The translations under genes and the position numbers were made by a program. A stretch of 64,000 bases of DNA, from positions 1-64,000 of the forward strand of contig CAWBSY010000008.1 in the NCBI GenBank assembly GCA_963791575.1. The letters run 5' to 3'. Source of the stretch: JAOAPG01 sp963791575. Its GTDB lineage: Bacteria; Acidobacteriota; Terriglobia; Terriglobales; Acidobacteriaceae. Shown here in pieces: positions 54,142 through 63,964 of the stretch. Within the stretch, counting starts at the first letter, position 1. Each line of letters begins with the position of its first letter. Under the pieces are notes generated by a model. That model was not told the DNA's origin. It made no database searches and worked only from the letters and a program-made list of their open reading frames with translations.

Positions 54142-56145
54142 ATGGACGAAAACTCCTCCCCGTCATTCCCGGCTTCCGCCGGTCCGCAGCTCCGTTTCGG
54201 TAAAATTGACGATCTTGCAAGCCGCGTTGCGGTTGCCATGGACGGCGCCCGGCGCTTCCTTTTTTCGCAGCAGCATCAAGAAGGATATTGGTGCGGTGAA
54301 CTGGAAGCGGATACCACGCTTGAGTCCGATTACATTCTTCTGCACACGCTCCTGGGAACCGGCGATCCAGAACGCTTCCGCAAAGCTGCAAATTACATTC
54401 TGCAACATCAGAACGAAGATGGTGGCTGGGGCATTTACGCGGGCGGACCAGCGAACATCAGTGCGTGCGTTAAAGCGTATTTTGGGCTGAAGCTTGCGGG
54501 ATACACCGCGGATCATCCCGCAATGGTGCGAGCCCGCCACAAGATTCTCGAACTGGGCGGCGTCACTGAAGTAAATACTTTTACCAAGATCTATCTTTGC
54601 TTCTTCGGCCAATACGACTACGACGCGGTTCCTGCAATTCCGCCGGAAATTGTGCTGTTTCCCAATTGGTTCTGGTTCAACATCTACGAGATTTCCTCGT
54701 GGTCGCGGGCGATTCTGGTTCCGCTCTCTATTGCGTATGCGAAGAAGCCTTTTAAGAAAATCCCCGATGAAATGGGAGTGGAAGAACTCTTCGTCGGCGG
54801 ACGCGATAAATCGCGCATGCACCTGCGCTGGTCTAAGAAGTTGGTTTCGTGGCGCAATGTCTTTCTTTCACTTGATCGTTTGACACACTGGTTTGAGCGC
54901 GTACACATAAGACCGCTGCGATCAATCGCTTTGAAATCTGCCGAGAAATGGATGTTGGAACGTTTCGAAATGAGTGACGGGCTTGGCGCGATTTATCCGT
55001 CAATACTCAATGCAATTATCGCTCTGCGGTGTTTGGGATATTCCGTGGACGATCCCCAAGTGATTCGTGCACTGGATGAGTTTGAGAAGCTGGGCATCGA
55101 GGAAGGCGACACATTCCGCATGCAGCCCTGCAAGTCGCCTTTGTGGGATACGGCCTATGCGTTATTCGCGCTTGGTGACAGTGGCGTGTCAGCGGCTGAT
55201 CCACGCATGGTGAAATGCGCGGACTGGATTTTGCAAAAGCAAGTTCGCAAAGAAGGCGACTGGAAGGTCAAGAACAAGGCTGGTAAGCCGGGTGGATGGT
55301 ACTTCGAGTTTAACAATGAGTTCTATCCGGATGTTGATGATAGTGCAATGGTTTGTCTTGCATTGGGGCAAGTCGAACATCCTAATGGACGTTATCAGCG
55401 TGAATCGGTCCAGCGCGCTATCGATTGGATTTTATCCATGCAATGCAAGAACGGCGGCTGGGCATCCTTCGATAAGGACAATGATCGCATGGTATTTCAG
55501 TACATTCCATTTGCCGATCACAACGCAATGCTGGATCCAGCCACGGTTGATATCACGGGCCGCATTCTCGAAATGCTCGCTGCCTATGGATACGAGAAAG
55601 ATCATCCAGCAGTAAAGCACGCCTTGAAGTTCATCCGCGACGAGCAGGAACCGGATGGTTCCTGGTTTGGCCGCTGGGGAGTGAATTACATTTACGGGAC
55701 GATGCTGGTTTTGCGCGGGCTGGAAGCGATAGGCGTCGATCATCACGAACCCTATGTCCAGCAGGCTGCCGAGTGGATACGCATGTTTCAGAATCCCGAT
55801 GGCGGTTGGGGAGAGACGTGCGGATCCTATGACGATCCTGGAACCAAAGGTGTGGGGCCAAGTACTCCATCGCAGACAGCGTGGGCGGTTATGGGATTGC
55901 TCGCGGCAAATGACACTCGCAGTGAATCCGTAGCTCGCGGGATCGCGTATTTACTCCGGACACAGAAGAAAGATGGATCGTGGGATGAGCTGGAGTACAC
56001 CGGCACTGGATTTCCACGTGTGTTTTATCTCATGTATCACATGTATCGGCAGTACTTCCCGTTGATCGCGCTGACGACCTACAAGAAAGCCATGCTGGGT
56101 GAGTCGCGAAACTCTTCGCCAATGCTGCAATCCGCTGCGATCTGA
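54142..56145 (+). CDS. shc: Squalene-hopene cyclase
   Basis: 667-residue membrane-bound cyclase converting squalene to hopene/hopanol. The acid motif is D397-V-D-D400 in YPDVDDSAM. At least five QW repeats are visible (QNEDGGWGIY, QCKNGGWASFD, QEPDGSWFGRWG, QNPDGGWGETCGSY, QKKDGSWDEL). The aromatic pocket motif PLWDTAYALFAL is present, and the length is typical. It is coupled to ispH and followed by hpnA. It is the central enzyme of the locus. Confidence 0.95.
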   Translation: MDENSSPSFPASAGPQLRFGKIDDLASRVAVAMDGARRFLFSQQHQEGYWCGELEADTTLESDYILLHTLLGTGDPERFRKAANYILQHQNEDGGWGIYAGGPANISACVKAYFGLKLAGYTADHPAMVRARHKILELGGVTEVNTFTKIYLCFFGQYDYDAVPAIPPEIVLFPNWFWFNIYEISSWSRAILVPLSIAYAKKPFKKIPDEMGVEELFVGGRDKSRMHLRWSKKLVSWRNVFLSLDRLTHWFERVHIRPLRSIALKSAEKWMLERFEMSDGLGAIYPSILNAIIALRCLGYSVDDPQVIRALDEFEKLGIEEGDTFRMQPCKSPLWDTAYALFALGDSGVSAADPRMVKCADWILQKQVRKEGDWKVKNKAGKPGGWYFEFNNEFYPDVDDSAMVCLALGQVEHPNGRYQRESVQRAIDWILSMQCKNGGWASFDKDNDRMVFQYIPFADHNAMLDPATVDITGRILEMLAAYGYEKDHPAVKHALKFIRDEQEPDGSWFGRWGVNYIYGTMLVLRGLEAIGVDHHEPYVQQAAEWIRMFQNPDGGWGETCGSYDDPGTKGVGPSTPSQTAWAVMGLLAANDTRSESVARGIAYLLRTQKKDGSWDELEYTGTGFPRVFYLMYHMYRQYFPLIALTTYKKAMLGESRNSSPMLQSAAI

Positions 56146-56212
56146 TTGTGAGACATCATTTGTCTCCATCAGATTGAAGGACAAAGGGAGGACTAATGGC
56201 GGGAAGTTTTTT

Positions 56213-57206
56213 ATGAAGGCATTTATAACAGGAGCGACAGGATTTGTAGGTACCCATGTTGCTCGTGTCTTGGAAGCTCAAGGCGCGGATCTGCGGGTTC
56301 TTGTTAGGCCCGATAGCGACCTCCAGGAATATTGAGGATTTGAAGGCGGATCGGGTCATTGGGGATTTACGGGATTCTGCATCGATAGAGAAAGCAATGT
56401 CGGGCTGTGACGTGGTATTCCATGTTGCCGCTGACTACCGGTTATGGATTCGCGATCCAGAGGAAATGTATCGATCTAATGTTGAAGGCACCCGAGGAAT
56501 TCTGGAAGCCGCTCGCAAGAACGGAGTTCGGCGGGTGGTGTATACGTCGAGCGTTGCGACCATGGGATTTACATCCAATGGGCATCCTGCTGATGAGAAT
56601 TCGCCGGTGTCCCTCGACAAGATGATCGGCCACTATAAGCGTTCGAAGTTCCTGGCCGAGGAAGTGGCGCTTGCGGCAGGACGAAATGGCATGGATGTTG
56701 TGGTGGTGAATCCGACAACACCGGTCGGCGAGAAGGATATTAAGCCGACGCCGACGGGGCGGATCATCCTTGATTTTCTCAAGAAGAAATTTCCGGCTTA
56801 TGTGGATACGGGATTGAACCTGGTCGATGTTACAGAGTGCGCACGCGGCCATGTGGCGGCACTGGAACAGGGAAGAAGCGGCGAACGGTACATCCTTGGC
56901 GGAGAGAACCTTACGTTAAAGCAGATTCTCGACAACTTGGCTGCGATAACAGGGTTACCATCTCCAACGATCAAAGTTCCGTACATAGTGGCATTAGCCA
57001 CAGGCGTCGTAGATGAGCTCGTTACAGGTCATCTCTTGGGACGCGAGCCGCGCGCGACGATCGACGCCGTGCGCATGGGACGAAAGAAGATGTTCGTGAC
57101 CTCCGGCAAAGCAGAGCGAGAATTGGGATGGAAGACCGTTCCAGTGAAGAATGCTCTGCATCGGGCGGCGGATTGGTTTCAGGCGAATGGATATGTCAGC
57201 GCCTAA
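56213..57206 (+). CDS. hpnA: Hopanoid-associated sugar epimerase HpnA (one frameshift near 56325)
   Basis: NAD-dependent SDR-type protein of about 331 residues when joined. The first frame gives MKAFITGATGFVGTHVARVL to RPDSDL; the second resumes RNIEDLKADRVIGDLRDSAS. It then reads CDVVFHVAADYRLW, the YTSSVATMG and HYKRSKFLAEE (catalytic YxxxK) motifs and VNPTTPVGEKDIKPTPTGRI. The break is one extra base in GACCTCcAGG. The family belongs to hopanoid loci; its exact reaction on the polyol side chain is not settled. A weak GGGAAG precedes the ATG. The 3' end overlaps hpnG by 14 bases. Confidence 0.9.
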
Positions 57207-57925
57207 AGTTGCAATTGTTACCGCGATGGAAAGGGAAGTGTCGCCAATCATTAGACATTGGCGTTTGGTAGAACGCGAGCATGATGGGCGAAAGTTCAAA
57301 TTTTTTGAGAACGAATCGTGCGGTGGTGGTCTGCGGAGGTATTGGTGAAGAAGCTGCACGCCGTGCAACCGAAGCAGTTGTCTGTTTATACAAACCAACG
57401 GCTGTCATTTCTGCGGGCTTCGCAGGTGCGCTAGATCCCAAATTAAAAATTGGGAATGCCCGTGCCCGTGAGAAAACTAATCGATGCAGCGGATGGAAGT
57501 AGTTACGATTTTGAGAGTGGTAGTTTCACATTAATCACTGCGAGCGAAGTGGCCGGAGCTGGTCAAAAAGAAAAGCTCGCCAAAGCCTATGGAGCGCATG
57601 CAGTGGATATGGAAGCAGCCGCTGTGGCGCGTGGCGCGCAAAAGCATGGAGTGCAATTTATGGCTTTCAAGGCGATCTCTGACGAAGTGGATTTCGAGAT
57701 TCCGGCGATGCAGCAATTCATCAAGCACGATGGCCGATTCAGACTGCAAGATTCGCCGTTTTCGCTGTGCTTCGTCCCTGGCTCTGGCCGAAGTTAATTC
57801 AATTGGCCCGAAACAGCGCGAAGGCCACGAAAACATTATGTGATTGGCTGGATCAGTACAACCGTCCAGCAGAGAAATTGGAGAATCCTGCTACCGGGCT
57901 GCATCCAATATTGAGAGTACGTTAG
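57193..57925 (+). CDS. hpnG: Hopanoid-associated nucleoside phosphorylase HpnG (three frameshifts)
   Basis: Removes adenine from adenosylhopane to give ribosylhopane. Four frames join: MSAPKVAIVTAMEREVSPII, then RAVVVCGGIGEEAARRATEA and ISAGFAGALDPKLKIG, then PVPVRKLIDAADGSSYDFES with AHAVDMEAAAVARGAQKHGV (substrate-binding M-E) and FKAISDEVDFEIPAM, then FAVFAVLRPWLWPKLIQLAR to the stop at 57923. Breaks lie near 57310, 57448 and 57750. Total about 243 residues, normal for the family. Three breaks in 730 bases is the densest cluster among the otherwise plausible genes. Confidence 0.82.
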
Positions 57926-57932
57926 AACAAAA

Positions 57933-59070
57933 ATGGCGATTGCTGGACAATTCGCATTGCAAGATCGCAGGCGGACGATTCCCGCCACGATGCAGGCCGC
58001 AGTCTATCGCGGGGTGAATGACGTTCGCTTGGAAACGGTTCCAGTGCCGAAAATCGGACGTGGCGAGTTGCTGGTCCGAGTGCATACCTGCGGCATTTGC
58101 GGCACGGATTTGAAGAAGATTGCGACCGGTTCGCATTCCGCGCCGCGTATCTTCGGACACGAAACCTCCGGCGAAGTCGCAGCAATTGGCGAGGGCGTTG
58201 ACGAGTTTCGCGTCGGCGATCGAGTAGTCGTGTTCCATCACATCCCTTGCGGCGAGTGTTACTACTGCCAGCACAAGACGTTCGCGCAATGCGAGACTTA
58301 CAAGAAAGTTGGATGTACCGCTGGCTTTGAACCTTCCGGCGGAGGTTTTGCCGAATACGTTCGGGTAATGGACTGGATTGTTCGACGCGGGACGGTTCGC
58401 ATTCCTCGGCGGCGTCTCGTACGAACAGGCGTGCTTTCTCGAACCGGTGAATACCTGCATGAAAGGTATTGAACGACTAGCAGTTGCGCCGGGCGACACG
58501 GTTCTCGTGATCGGTCAGGGTCCCATCGGCATCATATTAAGTACATTGGCCAAGCGTGCGGGGGCCACGGTAATTACTTCCGATTTGTATGAGCAGAGGC
58601 TTACAATATCCAGAGACCTCGGATTAACAAATTGGATAGACGCTTCTCGCACAGACACGGTGCAAGAGGTGCGTAAACGGACAGAAGGACGTGGGGCTGA
58701 TGCTGCAATTTTGGCGGTAGGTGGCAACAGCCTGATTCGAACTGCGATGGACGCAGTTCGTCCCGGAGGTCGAGTGTTGTTGTTTGCACAAACTGTGCGA
58801 AGTGAGGCGACGATCGATCCTTCGGCAGTGTGCGTTGACGAGAAGACGTTGATCGGATCTTACAGCGCTTCGGTCGACTTGCAAGAGGCATCAGTGCAAT
58901 TTGTAATGAGCCAGGAAATGAATTTAGAACGATTAATCAGTCACCGCTTTGCTCTTTCCGATGGACTTGAGGCCCTGCATTTGGCGGCGCATCCGCAAGC
59001 TGATTCGATGAAGATCGTGATTCAGCCTGGCGGTTTTACAAGTAGAACTCAGGAAGGAAGCTCAGAGTGA
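57933..59070 (+). CDS. Zinc-dependent medium-chain dehydrogenase, hopanoid locus copy 1 (one frameshift near 58400)
   Basis: Sorbitol/threonine-dehydrogenase-like MDR, about 378 residues joined. The catalytic zinc site is HTCGICGTDLKKI with GHETSGEVAAIGEG; the structural zinc site is CGECYYCQHKTFAQC. The frame shifts between GTVRIP and GVSYEQACFLEPVNTCMKGI; the Rossmann part is VLVIGQGPIGIILSTLAKRA. The first ATG is at 57933, but MQAAVYRGVNDVRL at 57990 is the usual MDR start and may be correct. It lies 7 bases after hpnG and overlaps copy 2 by 4 bases (GTGA). The substrate is unknown; the context suggests a hopanoid side-chain step. Confidence 0.8.
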
Positions 59071-60116
59071 ACGGAAAAATGACGGCGGCTGTCCTCTACG
59101 GTAAAGAGGACGTCAAGATCGAGAGAGTGCCGATCCCACGAGTTGGGGACGGGGAAGTGTTGGTCAAGGTGCAGGTTGCGCTGACCTGCGGCACCGACTT
59201 GAAGGTCTATCAGCGTGGCTATCATGCCCGCATGATTGTTCCTCCGGCATTGTTCGGGCACGAACTGGCGGGCACTATCGAAGAAGTTGGAGCCGGAGTT
59301 CGCGGATTCAAGAAGGGCATGCGGGTGGTGGCGTTGAATTCCGCCCCGTGCCAGATGTGTTTCTACTGCTCGAAGCATCAACCCAATCTTTGCGAAGATC
59401 TGCTGTTCAACAACGGCGCTTATGCCGAATACATTCGGATTCCGCGGCGAATTGTCGAACTAAATATGCTGGCGATTCCTCCGAATGTGACCGTCGAAGA
59501 AGCCGCCATGACTGAGCCTCTGGCGTGCGTGCTGCGCGGACTGCACGAGACCGGCGTACAAATAGGCGATACCGTCACCGTAATCGGTGGTGGTCCCATC
59601 GGACTGATGTTTGTGCAGGTGGCCAATGCGGTGGGCTGCAACGTAATCTCCGTCGTAAAGCGTGATTCTCAGGTGACCTCTGCAAAGCGCATGGGGGCGC
59701 ACGAAGTAGTGCAGATCACCAAAGTGAAAGATCCGGTCGAGGCAGTGCGGACGCTCTCTCCGGAAAAACGCGGCAGCGACGTAGCGATTGAAGCAGTAGG
59801 CCGCCCTGAGGCGTGGGAATGGGCGATTGATATGGTTCGCAAAGGTGGCACTGTGAACTTTTTCGGAGGGTGTGCCAGCGGCACCAAGGTGCAGCTCGAC
59901 ACGAACCGGCTGCACTACTCAGAAGTTACGCTGAAAGCGACCTTCCATCACACACCGGAAACCGTGCGCCGGGCATTTGCTTTAATCACGGAAAAGAAAA
60001 TTCGCTCGACCGACTACATCACCGGAGAAGCGCCACTCTCGCGATTGCAGCAGGTTCTCAGCCACATGCTGAATCGCAATGGTGATATCAAGACAGCCAT
60101 TATTCCTGGCCACTAA
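59067..60116 (+). CDS. Zinc-dependent medium-chain dehydrogenase, hopanoid locus copy 2
   Basis: 349 residues, intact. The catalytic zinc site VALTCGTDLKVY with GHELAGTIEEVGAG is complete. The structural zinc loop CQMCFYCSKHQPNLC has all four Cys. TEPLACVLRGLHE and the Rossmann motif VTVIGGGPIGLMFVQVANAV indicate NAD(P) binding. It is a diverged relative of copy 1, not a recent duplicate. GTG 59067 overlaps the previous stop. A typical MDR reaction is alcohol-aldehyde/ketone interconversion. Position between hpnG and hpnC argues for a role in hopanoid polyol formation. Confidence 0.87.
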   Translation: MNGKMTAAVLYGKEDVKIERVPIPRVGDGEVLVKVQVALTCGTDLKVYQRGYHARMIVPPALFGHELAGTIEEVGAGVRGFKKGMRVVALNSAPCQMCFYCSKHQPNLCEDLLFNNGAYAEYIRIPRRIVELNMLAIPPNVTVEEAAMTEPLACVLRGLHETGVQIGDTVTVIGGGPIGLMFVQVANAVGCNVISVVKRDSQVTSAKRMGAHEVVQITKVKDPVEAVRTLSPEKRGSDVAIEAVGRPEAWEWAIDMVRKGGTVNFFGGCASGTKVQLDTNRLHYSEVTLKATFHHTPETVRRAFALITEKKIRSTDYITGEAPLSRLQQVLSHMLNRNGDIKTAIIPGH

Positions 60117-60166
60117 CGCGGGAGCCGGATCGGCATCGTATAAATTGTGGGAGAAGCGACTAATCA

Positions 60167-61108
60167 ATGTCATCCGTTGCCAGTAACGACTCCCATTTAA
60201 TCTCTTCTTCACTGGATGTGGACGGCTGGCAGAGACTTCCGCCGCAGTACGCAATCCCTGCGAGAGCGCCCTCGGAAGCTGAGGCACAACAATACTGTCG
60301 TCGATTGGCTCGGAGTCATTACGAAAACTTCTCCGTTGCAAGCTGGTTTTTACCGAAACGTTTGCGGCAGCACTTCTTCAATGTATATGCCTATTGCCGG
60401 ATCTCTGATGATCTCGGCGATGAAGTAGGCGATCCCGCTGCGTCTCTGCGATTGCTCGATCAATGGGAAGCAGAGTTAAACGCTTGCTACAGCGGCAACC
60501 CGCGGCATCCCGTGTTTGTGGCTCTGGCCGAAACTGTCCGCACATTCGATATTCCGAAGCAGCCATTTGCCGATCTGCTGACGGCGTTCCGTCGCGACCA
60601 GACGGTTACGCGATATCAAACTTTTGAAGATCTCCTAGGCTATTGCCATTACTCCGCAAATCCCGTGGGGCATCTCGTGCTTTATTTATGCGGATATCGC
60701 GATGAAGAGCGTCAGTCATTGTCGGATTTCACCTGCACCGCATTGCAACTCGCGAATTTTTGGCAAGACGTGAGTGCCGATTATGCGAAGGGCCGCATTT
60801 ATCTTCCACTCGAAGATCTACGGCATTACGGAGTAACTGAACAGGACATTGCTGCTGAAAGAAATACCGCCGCGTTCTGCGAGATGATGCACTTCGAAGT
60901 CGAGCGTGCGCGCGAGTGGTTTGAGCGGGGATTGCCTCTCGTTAAAAAAGTTGATCGCGAATTGGCGGTTGATCTTGATTTATTCAGTCGCGGTGGGCAA
61001 GAGATTTTAGATGCTATCGAGAATCAGGGATTCAATGTGCTGGGAAACCGCCCATCCATTTCGAAAGCTCGAAAGCTTGCGCTGGTAGCTCGCGCCGCAG
61101 TTAGGTAA
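60167..61108 (+). CDS. hpnC: Squalene synthase HpnC
   Basis: 313-residue trans-isoprenyl synthase fold. It has the first Asp-rich motif VYAYCRISDDLGDE and the second NFWQDVSADYAKGRIYLPLE. HpnC uses water to turn presqualene diphosphate into hydroxysqualene in the HpnCDE route. N-terminal features ARSHYENFSVASWFLPKRLR are typical of the family. It lies 50 bases after the dehydrogenase and 6 bases before hpnD, so they are co-transcribed. Confidence 0.92.
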   Translation: MSSVASNDSHLISSSLDVDGWQRLPPQYAIPARAPSEAEAQQYCRRLARSHYENFSVASWFLPKRLRQHFFNVYAYCRISDDLGDEVGDPAASLRLLDQWEAELNACYSGNPRHPVFVALAETVRTFDIPKQPFADLLTAFRRDQTVTRYQTFEDLLGYCHYSANPVGHLVLYLCGYRDEERQSLSDFTCTALQLANFWQDVSADYAKGRIYLPLEDLRHYGVTEQDIAAERNTAAFCEMMHFEVERAREWFERGLPLVKKVDRELAVDLDLFSRGGQEILDAIENQGFNVLGNRPSISKARKLALVARAAVR

Positions 61109-61114
61109 GCTGCT

Positions 61115-62072
61115 ATGAGTACCGCCGTGCAACAGCAGGTTCCCACTCAGTTTGCGCCCACGCAATCGCAACTCGCGGTTGCCTACTCGGTGTGCAGCAG
61201 CATTACTCGAGCAGCTGCCAAGAATTTTTACTACGCATTTCTAGTGCTCCCTAAACCGAAGCGTCAGGCCCTTTGCGCTGTCTATGCGTTCATGCGGAAG
61301 TGCGACGACATTGCTGATGACGTCAACTTGCCACCGCGCGAGAAAGAACAAAAACTTGATGTATGGCTCGACTCCTTCCATCGAGCACTCTCCGGTCAAC
61401 CGACGGATGACCCTGTGCTGCTCGCACTTACCGACGCCCAACGAAATTTCAATATCCAGATCGGCTGGCTTGATCAACTCGCATATGGCACTGCGATGGA
61501 TGTTCGGGAAAACGACCCTTCCGAAGCGACAGACATCAGGACCAAACGTGCAATATCGGACGTTCGAAGATCTGCGCCTGTATTGCTACAGGGTTGCGTC
61601 GGTGGTGGGACTTGTCTGCATTCGCATCTTTGGATATCGAGACCCGACAGCAGAACCGTTAGCGGAACGTTGTGGGCTGGCCTTTCAGCTCACCAATATT
61701 ATTCGTGACGTGAAGGAAGATGCGGCCATGGGACGTGTTTATCTTCCAGAAGAGGATTTGGCGAAGTTCGGACTCTCTGCGGGAGAGTTGACCGCCGCTT
61801 CGGACCCTTCTCAGGCTTTAGCCATACGATTCGCTCCACTACTTGCCATGGAAGCCGACCGTGCTCGCGAATATTATCGATCCGGCGAAGACTTAATCCC
61901 TTACATCGACGAAGATAGCCAGCCTGCCTTGTGGGTGCTGGTGACGATCTATCGCCGTTTGCTGGAGAAGATCGCGGCCAACCAGTATGACGTATTCGGC
62001 GGCAAGATTCGCCTTTCCACAAAAGAAAAGCTCACGATCCTGGGAAAGGGCTTTCTGCAGCGCCTGACCTAA
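61115..62072 (+). CDS. hpnD: Presqualene diphosphate synthase HpnD (one frameshift near 61535)
   Basis: Condenses two farnesyl diphosphates to presqualene diphosphate. The first frame carries KNFYYAFLVLPKPKRQALCA and VYAFMRKCDDIADDVN (first Asp motif). The second resumes YRTFEDLRLYCYRVASVVGL and carries NIIRDVKEDAAMGRVYLPEE (second Asp motif) to the end. The shift is between LDQLAYGTAMDVREND and PNVQYRTFEDL. About 319 residues joined, with an N-terminal extension of about 20 compared with usual HpnD. Its stop overlaps the hpnE start (TAATG). Confidence 0.9.
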
Positions 62073-63493
62073 TGAGTGTGCCCCAACCGAACGAAAGCAC
62101 TGCAAACTTCACAGCAGCACAAAATCCCACAGTAGCAGTGGTTGGTGGTGGCCTGGCTGGCTTGGCGGCTGCCTGCGCTCTCGCGGAAAGCGGCTTCCGC
62201 GTGAGCCTGTTCGAACGCCGTCCTTATCTTGGAGGTCGTGCTTCGTCTTATCAACATCCGGGAACAGGCGAGGTGGTCGACAACTGCCAGCACGTGCTTT
62301 TTGGGTGCTGTACGAATCTGATCGAGTTTTACAAACGCATCGGGGTGAATGAAAAAATTCGCTGGTCAGACGAGATGACGTTCGTCGAGCCGGGCGGCCG
62401 GAAGTCAATCCTGCGTCCCACGTTTCTGCCGCCTCCTTTTCATACGATGCCGTCGTTCTTGAGTTTCCCTTTTTTGGATTTGCGGGACAAGCTCGCTATT
62501 GCTCGAGCGATGGCATTCCTTGTTCCGCACGTGCTTCCGGATAGCGGAGAGTCGTTCATGGACTGGTTGCGGAAGCATCGGCAGACAGAGATGTCCATCG
62601 AGCGTTTCTGGAAGCCTGTGCTGGTGAGTGCATTGAGTGAGGACCTGGATCAAGTTTCGGTTTCTGCTGCGGCTCAGGTAGTCCGAGAATCGATGAAATC
62701 GGAAACTGCCCGGCAAATGGGGATACCGTCAATTCCGCTGACTGAACTTTACAGCGCCGCGCAGGATTACATTATGAAGCGTGGCGGAAGTGTCCGCCTG
62801 CGATCCGGTATTGAGAGTTTGCGAATGGAAAACGATCAACCGGTGCTGGAATTTGCCGAGGGTTTGGCGAAATTTGATTTCGTGGTATTAGCGCTTCCTT
62901 TTCTCGCGCTGTCATCTGTGCTGCCGCAGAACGGCGATTCACAACCATTGCGTGAGAGGATATCTCATTTCGAAAGTTCTCCCATCACTGGAATTCATCT
63001 ATGGTTTGATCGGCAAATTAGCGACCTTGAACATGCAGTTCTCCTGGATCGCACTGTGCAATGGATGTTTCACAAATCGAAGCTGCTGGGACGGAACAGC
63101 GAAGGCAGCTATATCGAGTTGGTTGTGAGCGCGTCAAAAAGTCTGATCGAAAAATCGAAGCAGGAAATCGTGGACCTTGCGTTGAATGAAGTTCGCGAGT
63201 TTTTTCCGGAAGCGCGCTCTGCGAACCTAGTAAAGTCAACGGTCGTAAAAGAAGTGAATGCGACCTATTCGCCAAGACCGGGCATCGATGCTCATCGGCC
63301 GAAGCCAGAAACCATTTGGCCGAGAGTGTTTTTGGCGGGGGATTGGACGGCAACGGGCTGGCCAGCGACGATGGAGGGAGCGGTGCGAAGCGGATATCTA
63401 GCAGCCGAAGCGTTGGTTCGAGCGACAGGGAAGAGTACCCGCTTTGTGGTTCCTGACCTTCCACCAGCGGGCTTCATGCGGTTGTTCGGGTAG
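62072..63493 (+). CDS. hpnE: Hydroxysqualene dehydroxylase HpnE
   Basis: 473-residue FAD-dependent amine-oxidase-fold enzyme that reduces hydroxysqualene to squalene. The FAD motif is VAVVGGGLAGLAAACALAES with FERRPYLGGRASSY; a C-terminal FAD site VFLAGDWTATGWPATMEGAV is present. Together with hpnC and hpnD it completes the three-enzyme squalene route, so no eukaryotic-type squalene synthase is needed. It is the last gene of the operon. A convergent gene follows after 90 bases. Confidence 0.93.
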   Translation: MSVPQPNESTANFTAAQNPTVAVVGGGLAGLAAACALAESGFRVSLFERRPYLGGRASSYQHPGTGEVVDNCQHVLFGCCTNLIEFYKRIGVNEKIRWSDEMTFVEPGGRKSILRPTFLPPPFHTMPSFLSFPFLDLRDKLAIARAMAFLVPHVLPDSGESFMDWLRKHRQTEMSIERFWKPVLVSALSEDLDQVSVSAAAQVVRESMKSETARQMGIPSIPLTELYSAAQDYIMKRGGSVRLRSGIESLRMENDQPVLEFAEGLAKFDFVVLALPFLALSSVLPQNGDSQPLRERISHFESSPITGIHLWFDRQISDLEHAVLLDRTVQWMFHKSKLLGRNSEGSYIELVVSASKSLIEKSKQEIVDLALNEVREFFPEARSANLVKSTVVKEVNATYSPRPGIDAHRPKPETIWPRVFLAGDWTATGWPATMEGAVRSGYLAAEALVRATGKSTRFVVPDLPPAGFMRLFG

Positions 63494-63583
63494 CTCTCCT
63501 GAGTTTGTGATGGGGTCTCTCTTGTTGGGGCTAGTTGTCGACGGCGAGGACGCCCGTCGCTACATAGAATTTCGAATTGATTA

Positions 63584-63964
63584 TTACGCGGCCAGTAACA
63601 CCACACCGCTGGCTACTAGCAACGCTGCAGCCCATCTTCGCTTATCTACCTTTTCGTGAAGAAAGATCTTCGCCGCTACCGCATTTGCGACAAAGGTTAG
63701 CGCTGCTGCGGCCGGACCCACCAAGCTAACGTCTGCCCACGACAACGCGAACATCAGGCTATAAAACGCTACCGTCATGCATGCAATGCCGAGTAGGAAC
63801 CAAGGATTTTTTAGGATTCGTCCCGCAACGTGTAGCAGAGTCATACGGCGCCAGAGTTCGCCCACGTCTCCAACCTGCTTCATGGCATGCGAGAGCAGCA
63901 CGTCTCCGGAAGAAGATGCGAGTACTACGGCGAGAATTGCTCCCCAGGTGTAAGCCTGTGTCAT
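63584..63964 (-). CDS. EamA/DMT-type small transporter
   Basis: 126 residues with four predicted helices (WGAILAVVLASSSGDVLL, PWFLLGIACMTVAFYSLMFA, LVGPAAAALTFVANAVAAKI, WAAALLVASGVVLLA). One half of a drug/metabolite transporter fold, so it would act as a dimer. It converges on hpnE. Similar small EamA proteins accompany hopanoid genes, so a lipid-related role is possible but unproven. Confidence 0.75.
   Translation of the reverse strand: MTQAYTWGAILAVVLASSSGDVLLSHAMKQVGDVGELWRRMTLLHVAGRILKNPWFLLGIACMTVAFYSLMFALSWADVSLVGPAAAALTFVANAVAAKIFLHEKVDKRRWAAALLVASGVVLLAA

Noticed and set aside
63494..63583. Short inverted repeat CGACGG-CCGTCG after hpnE
   Set aside because: Only 6 base pairs and no T run, so I do not call it a terminator.
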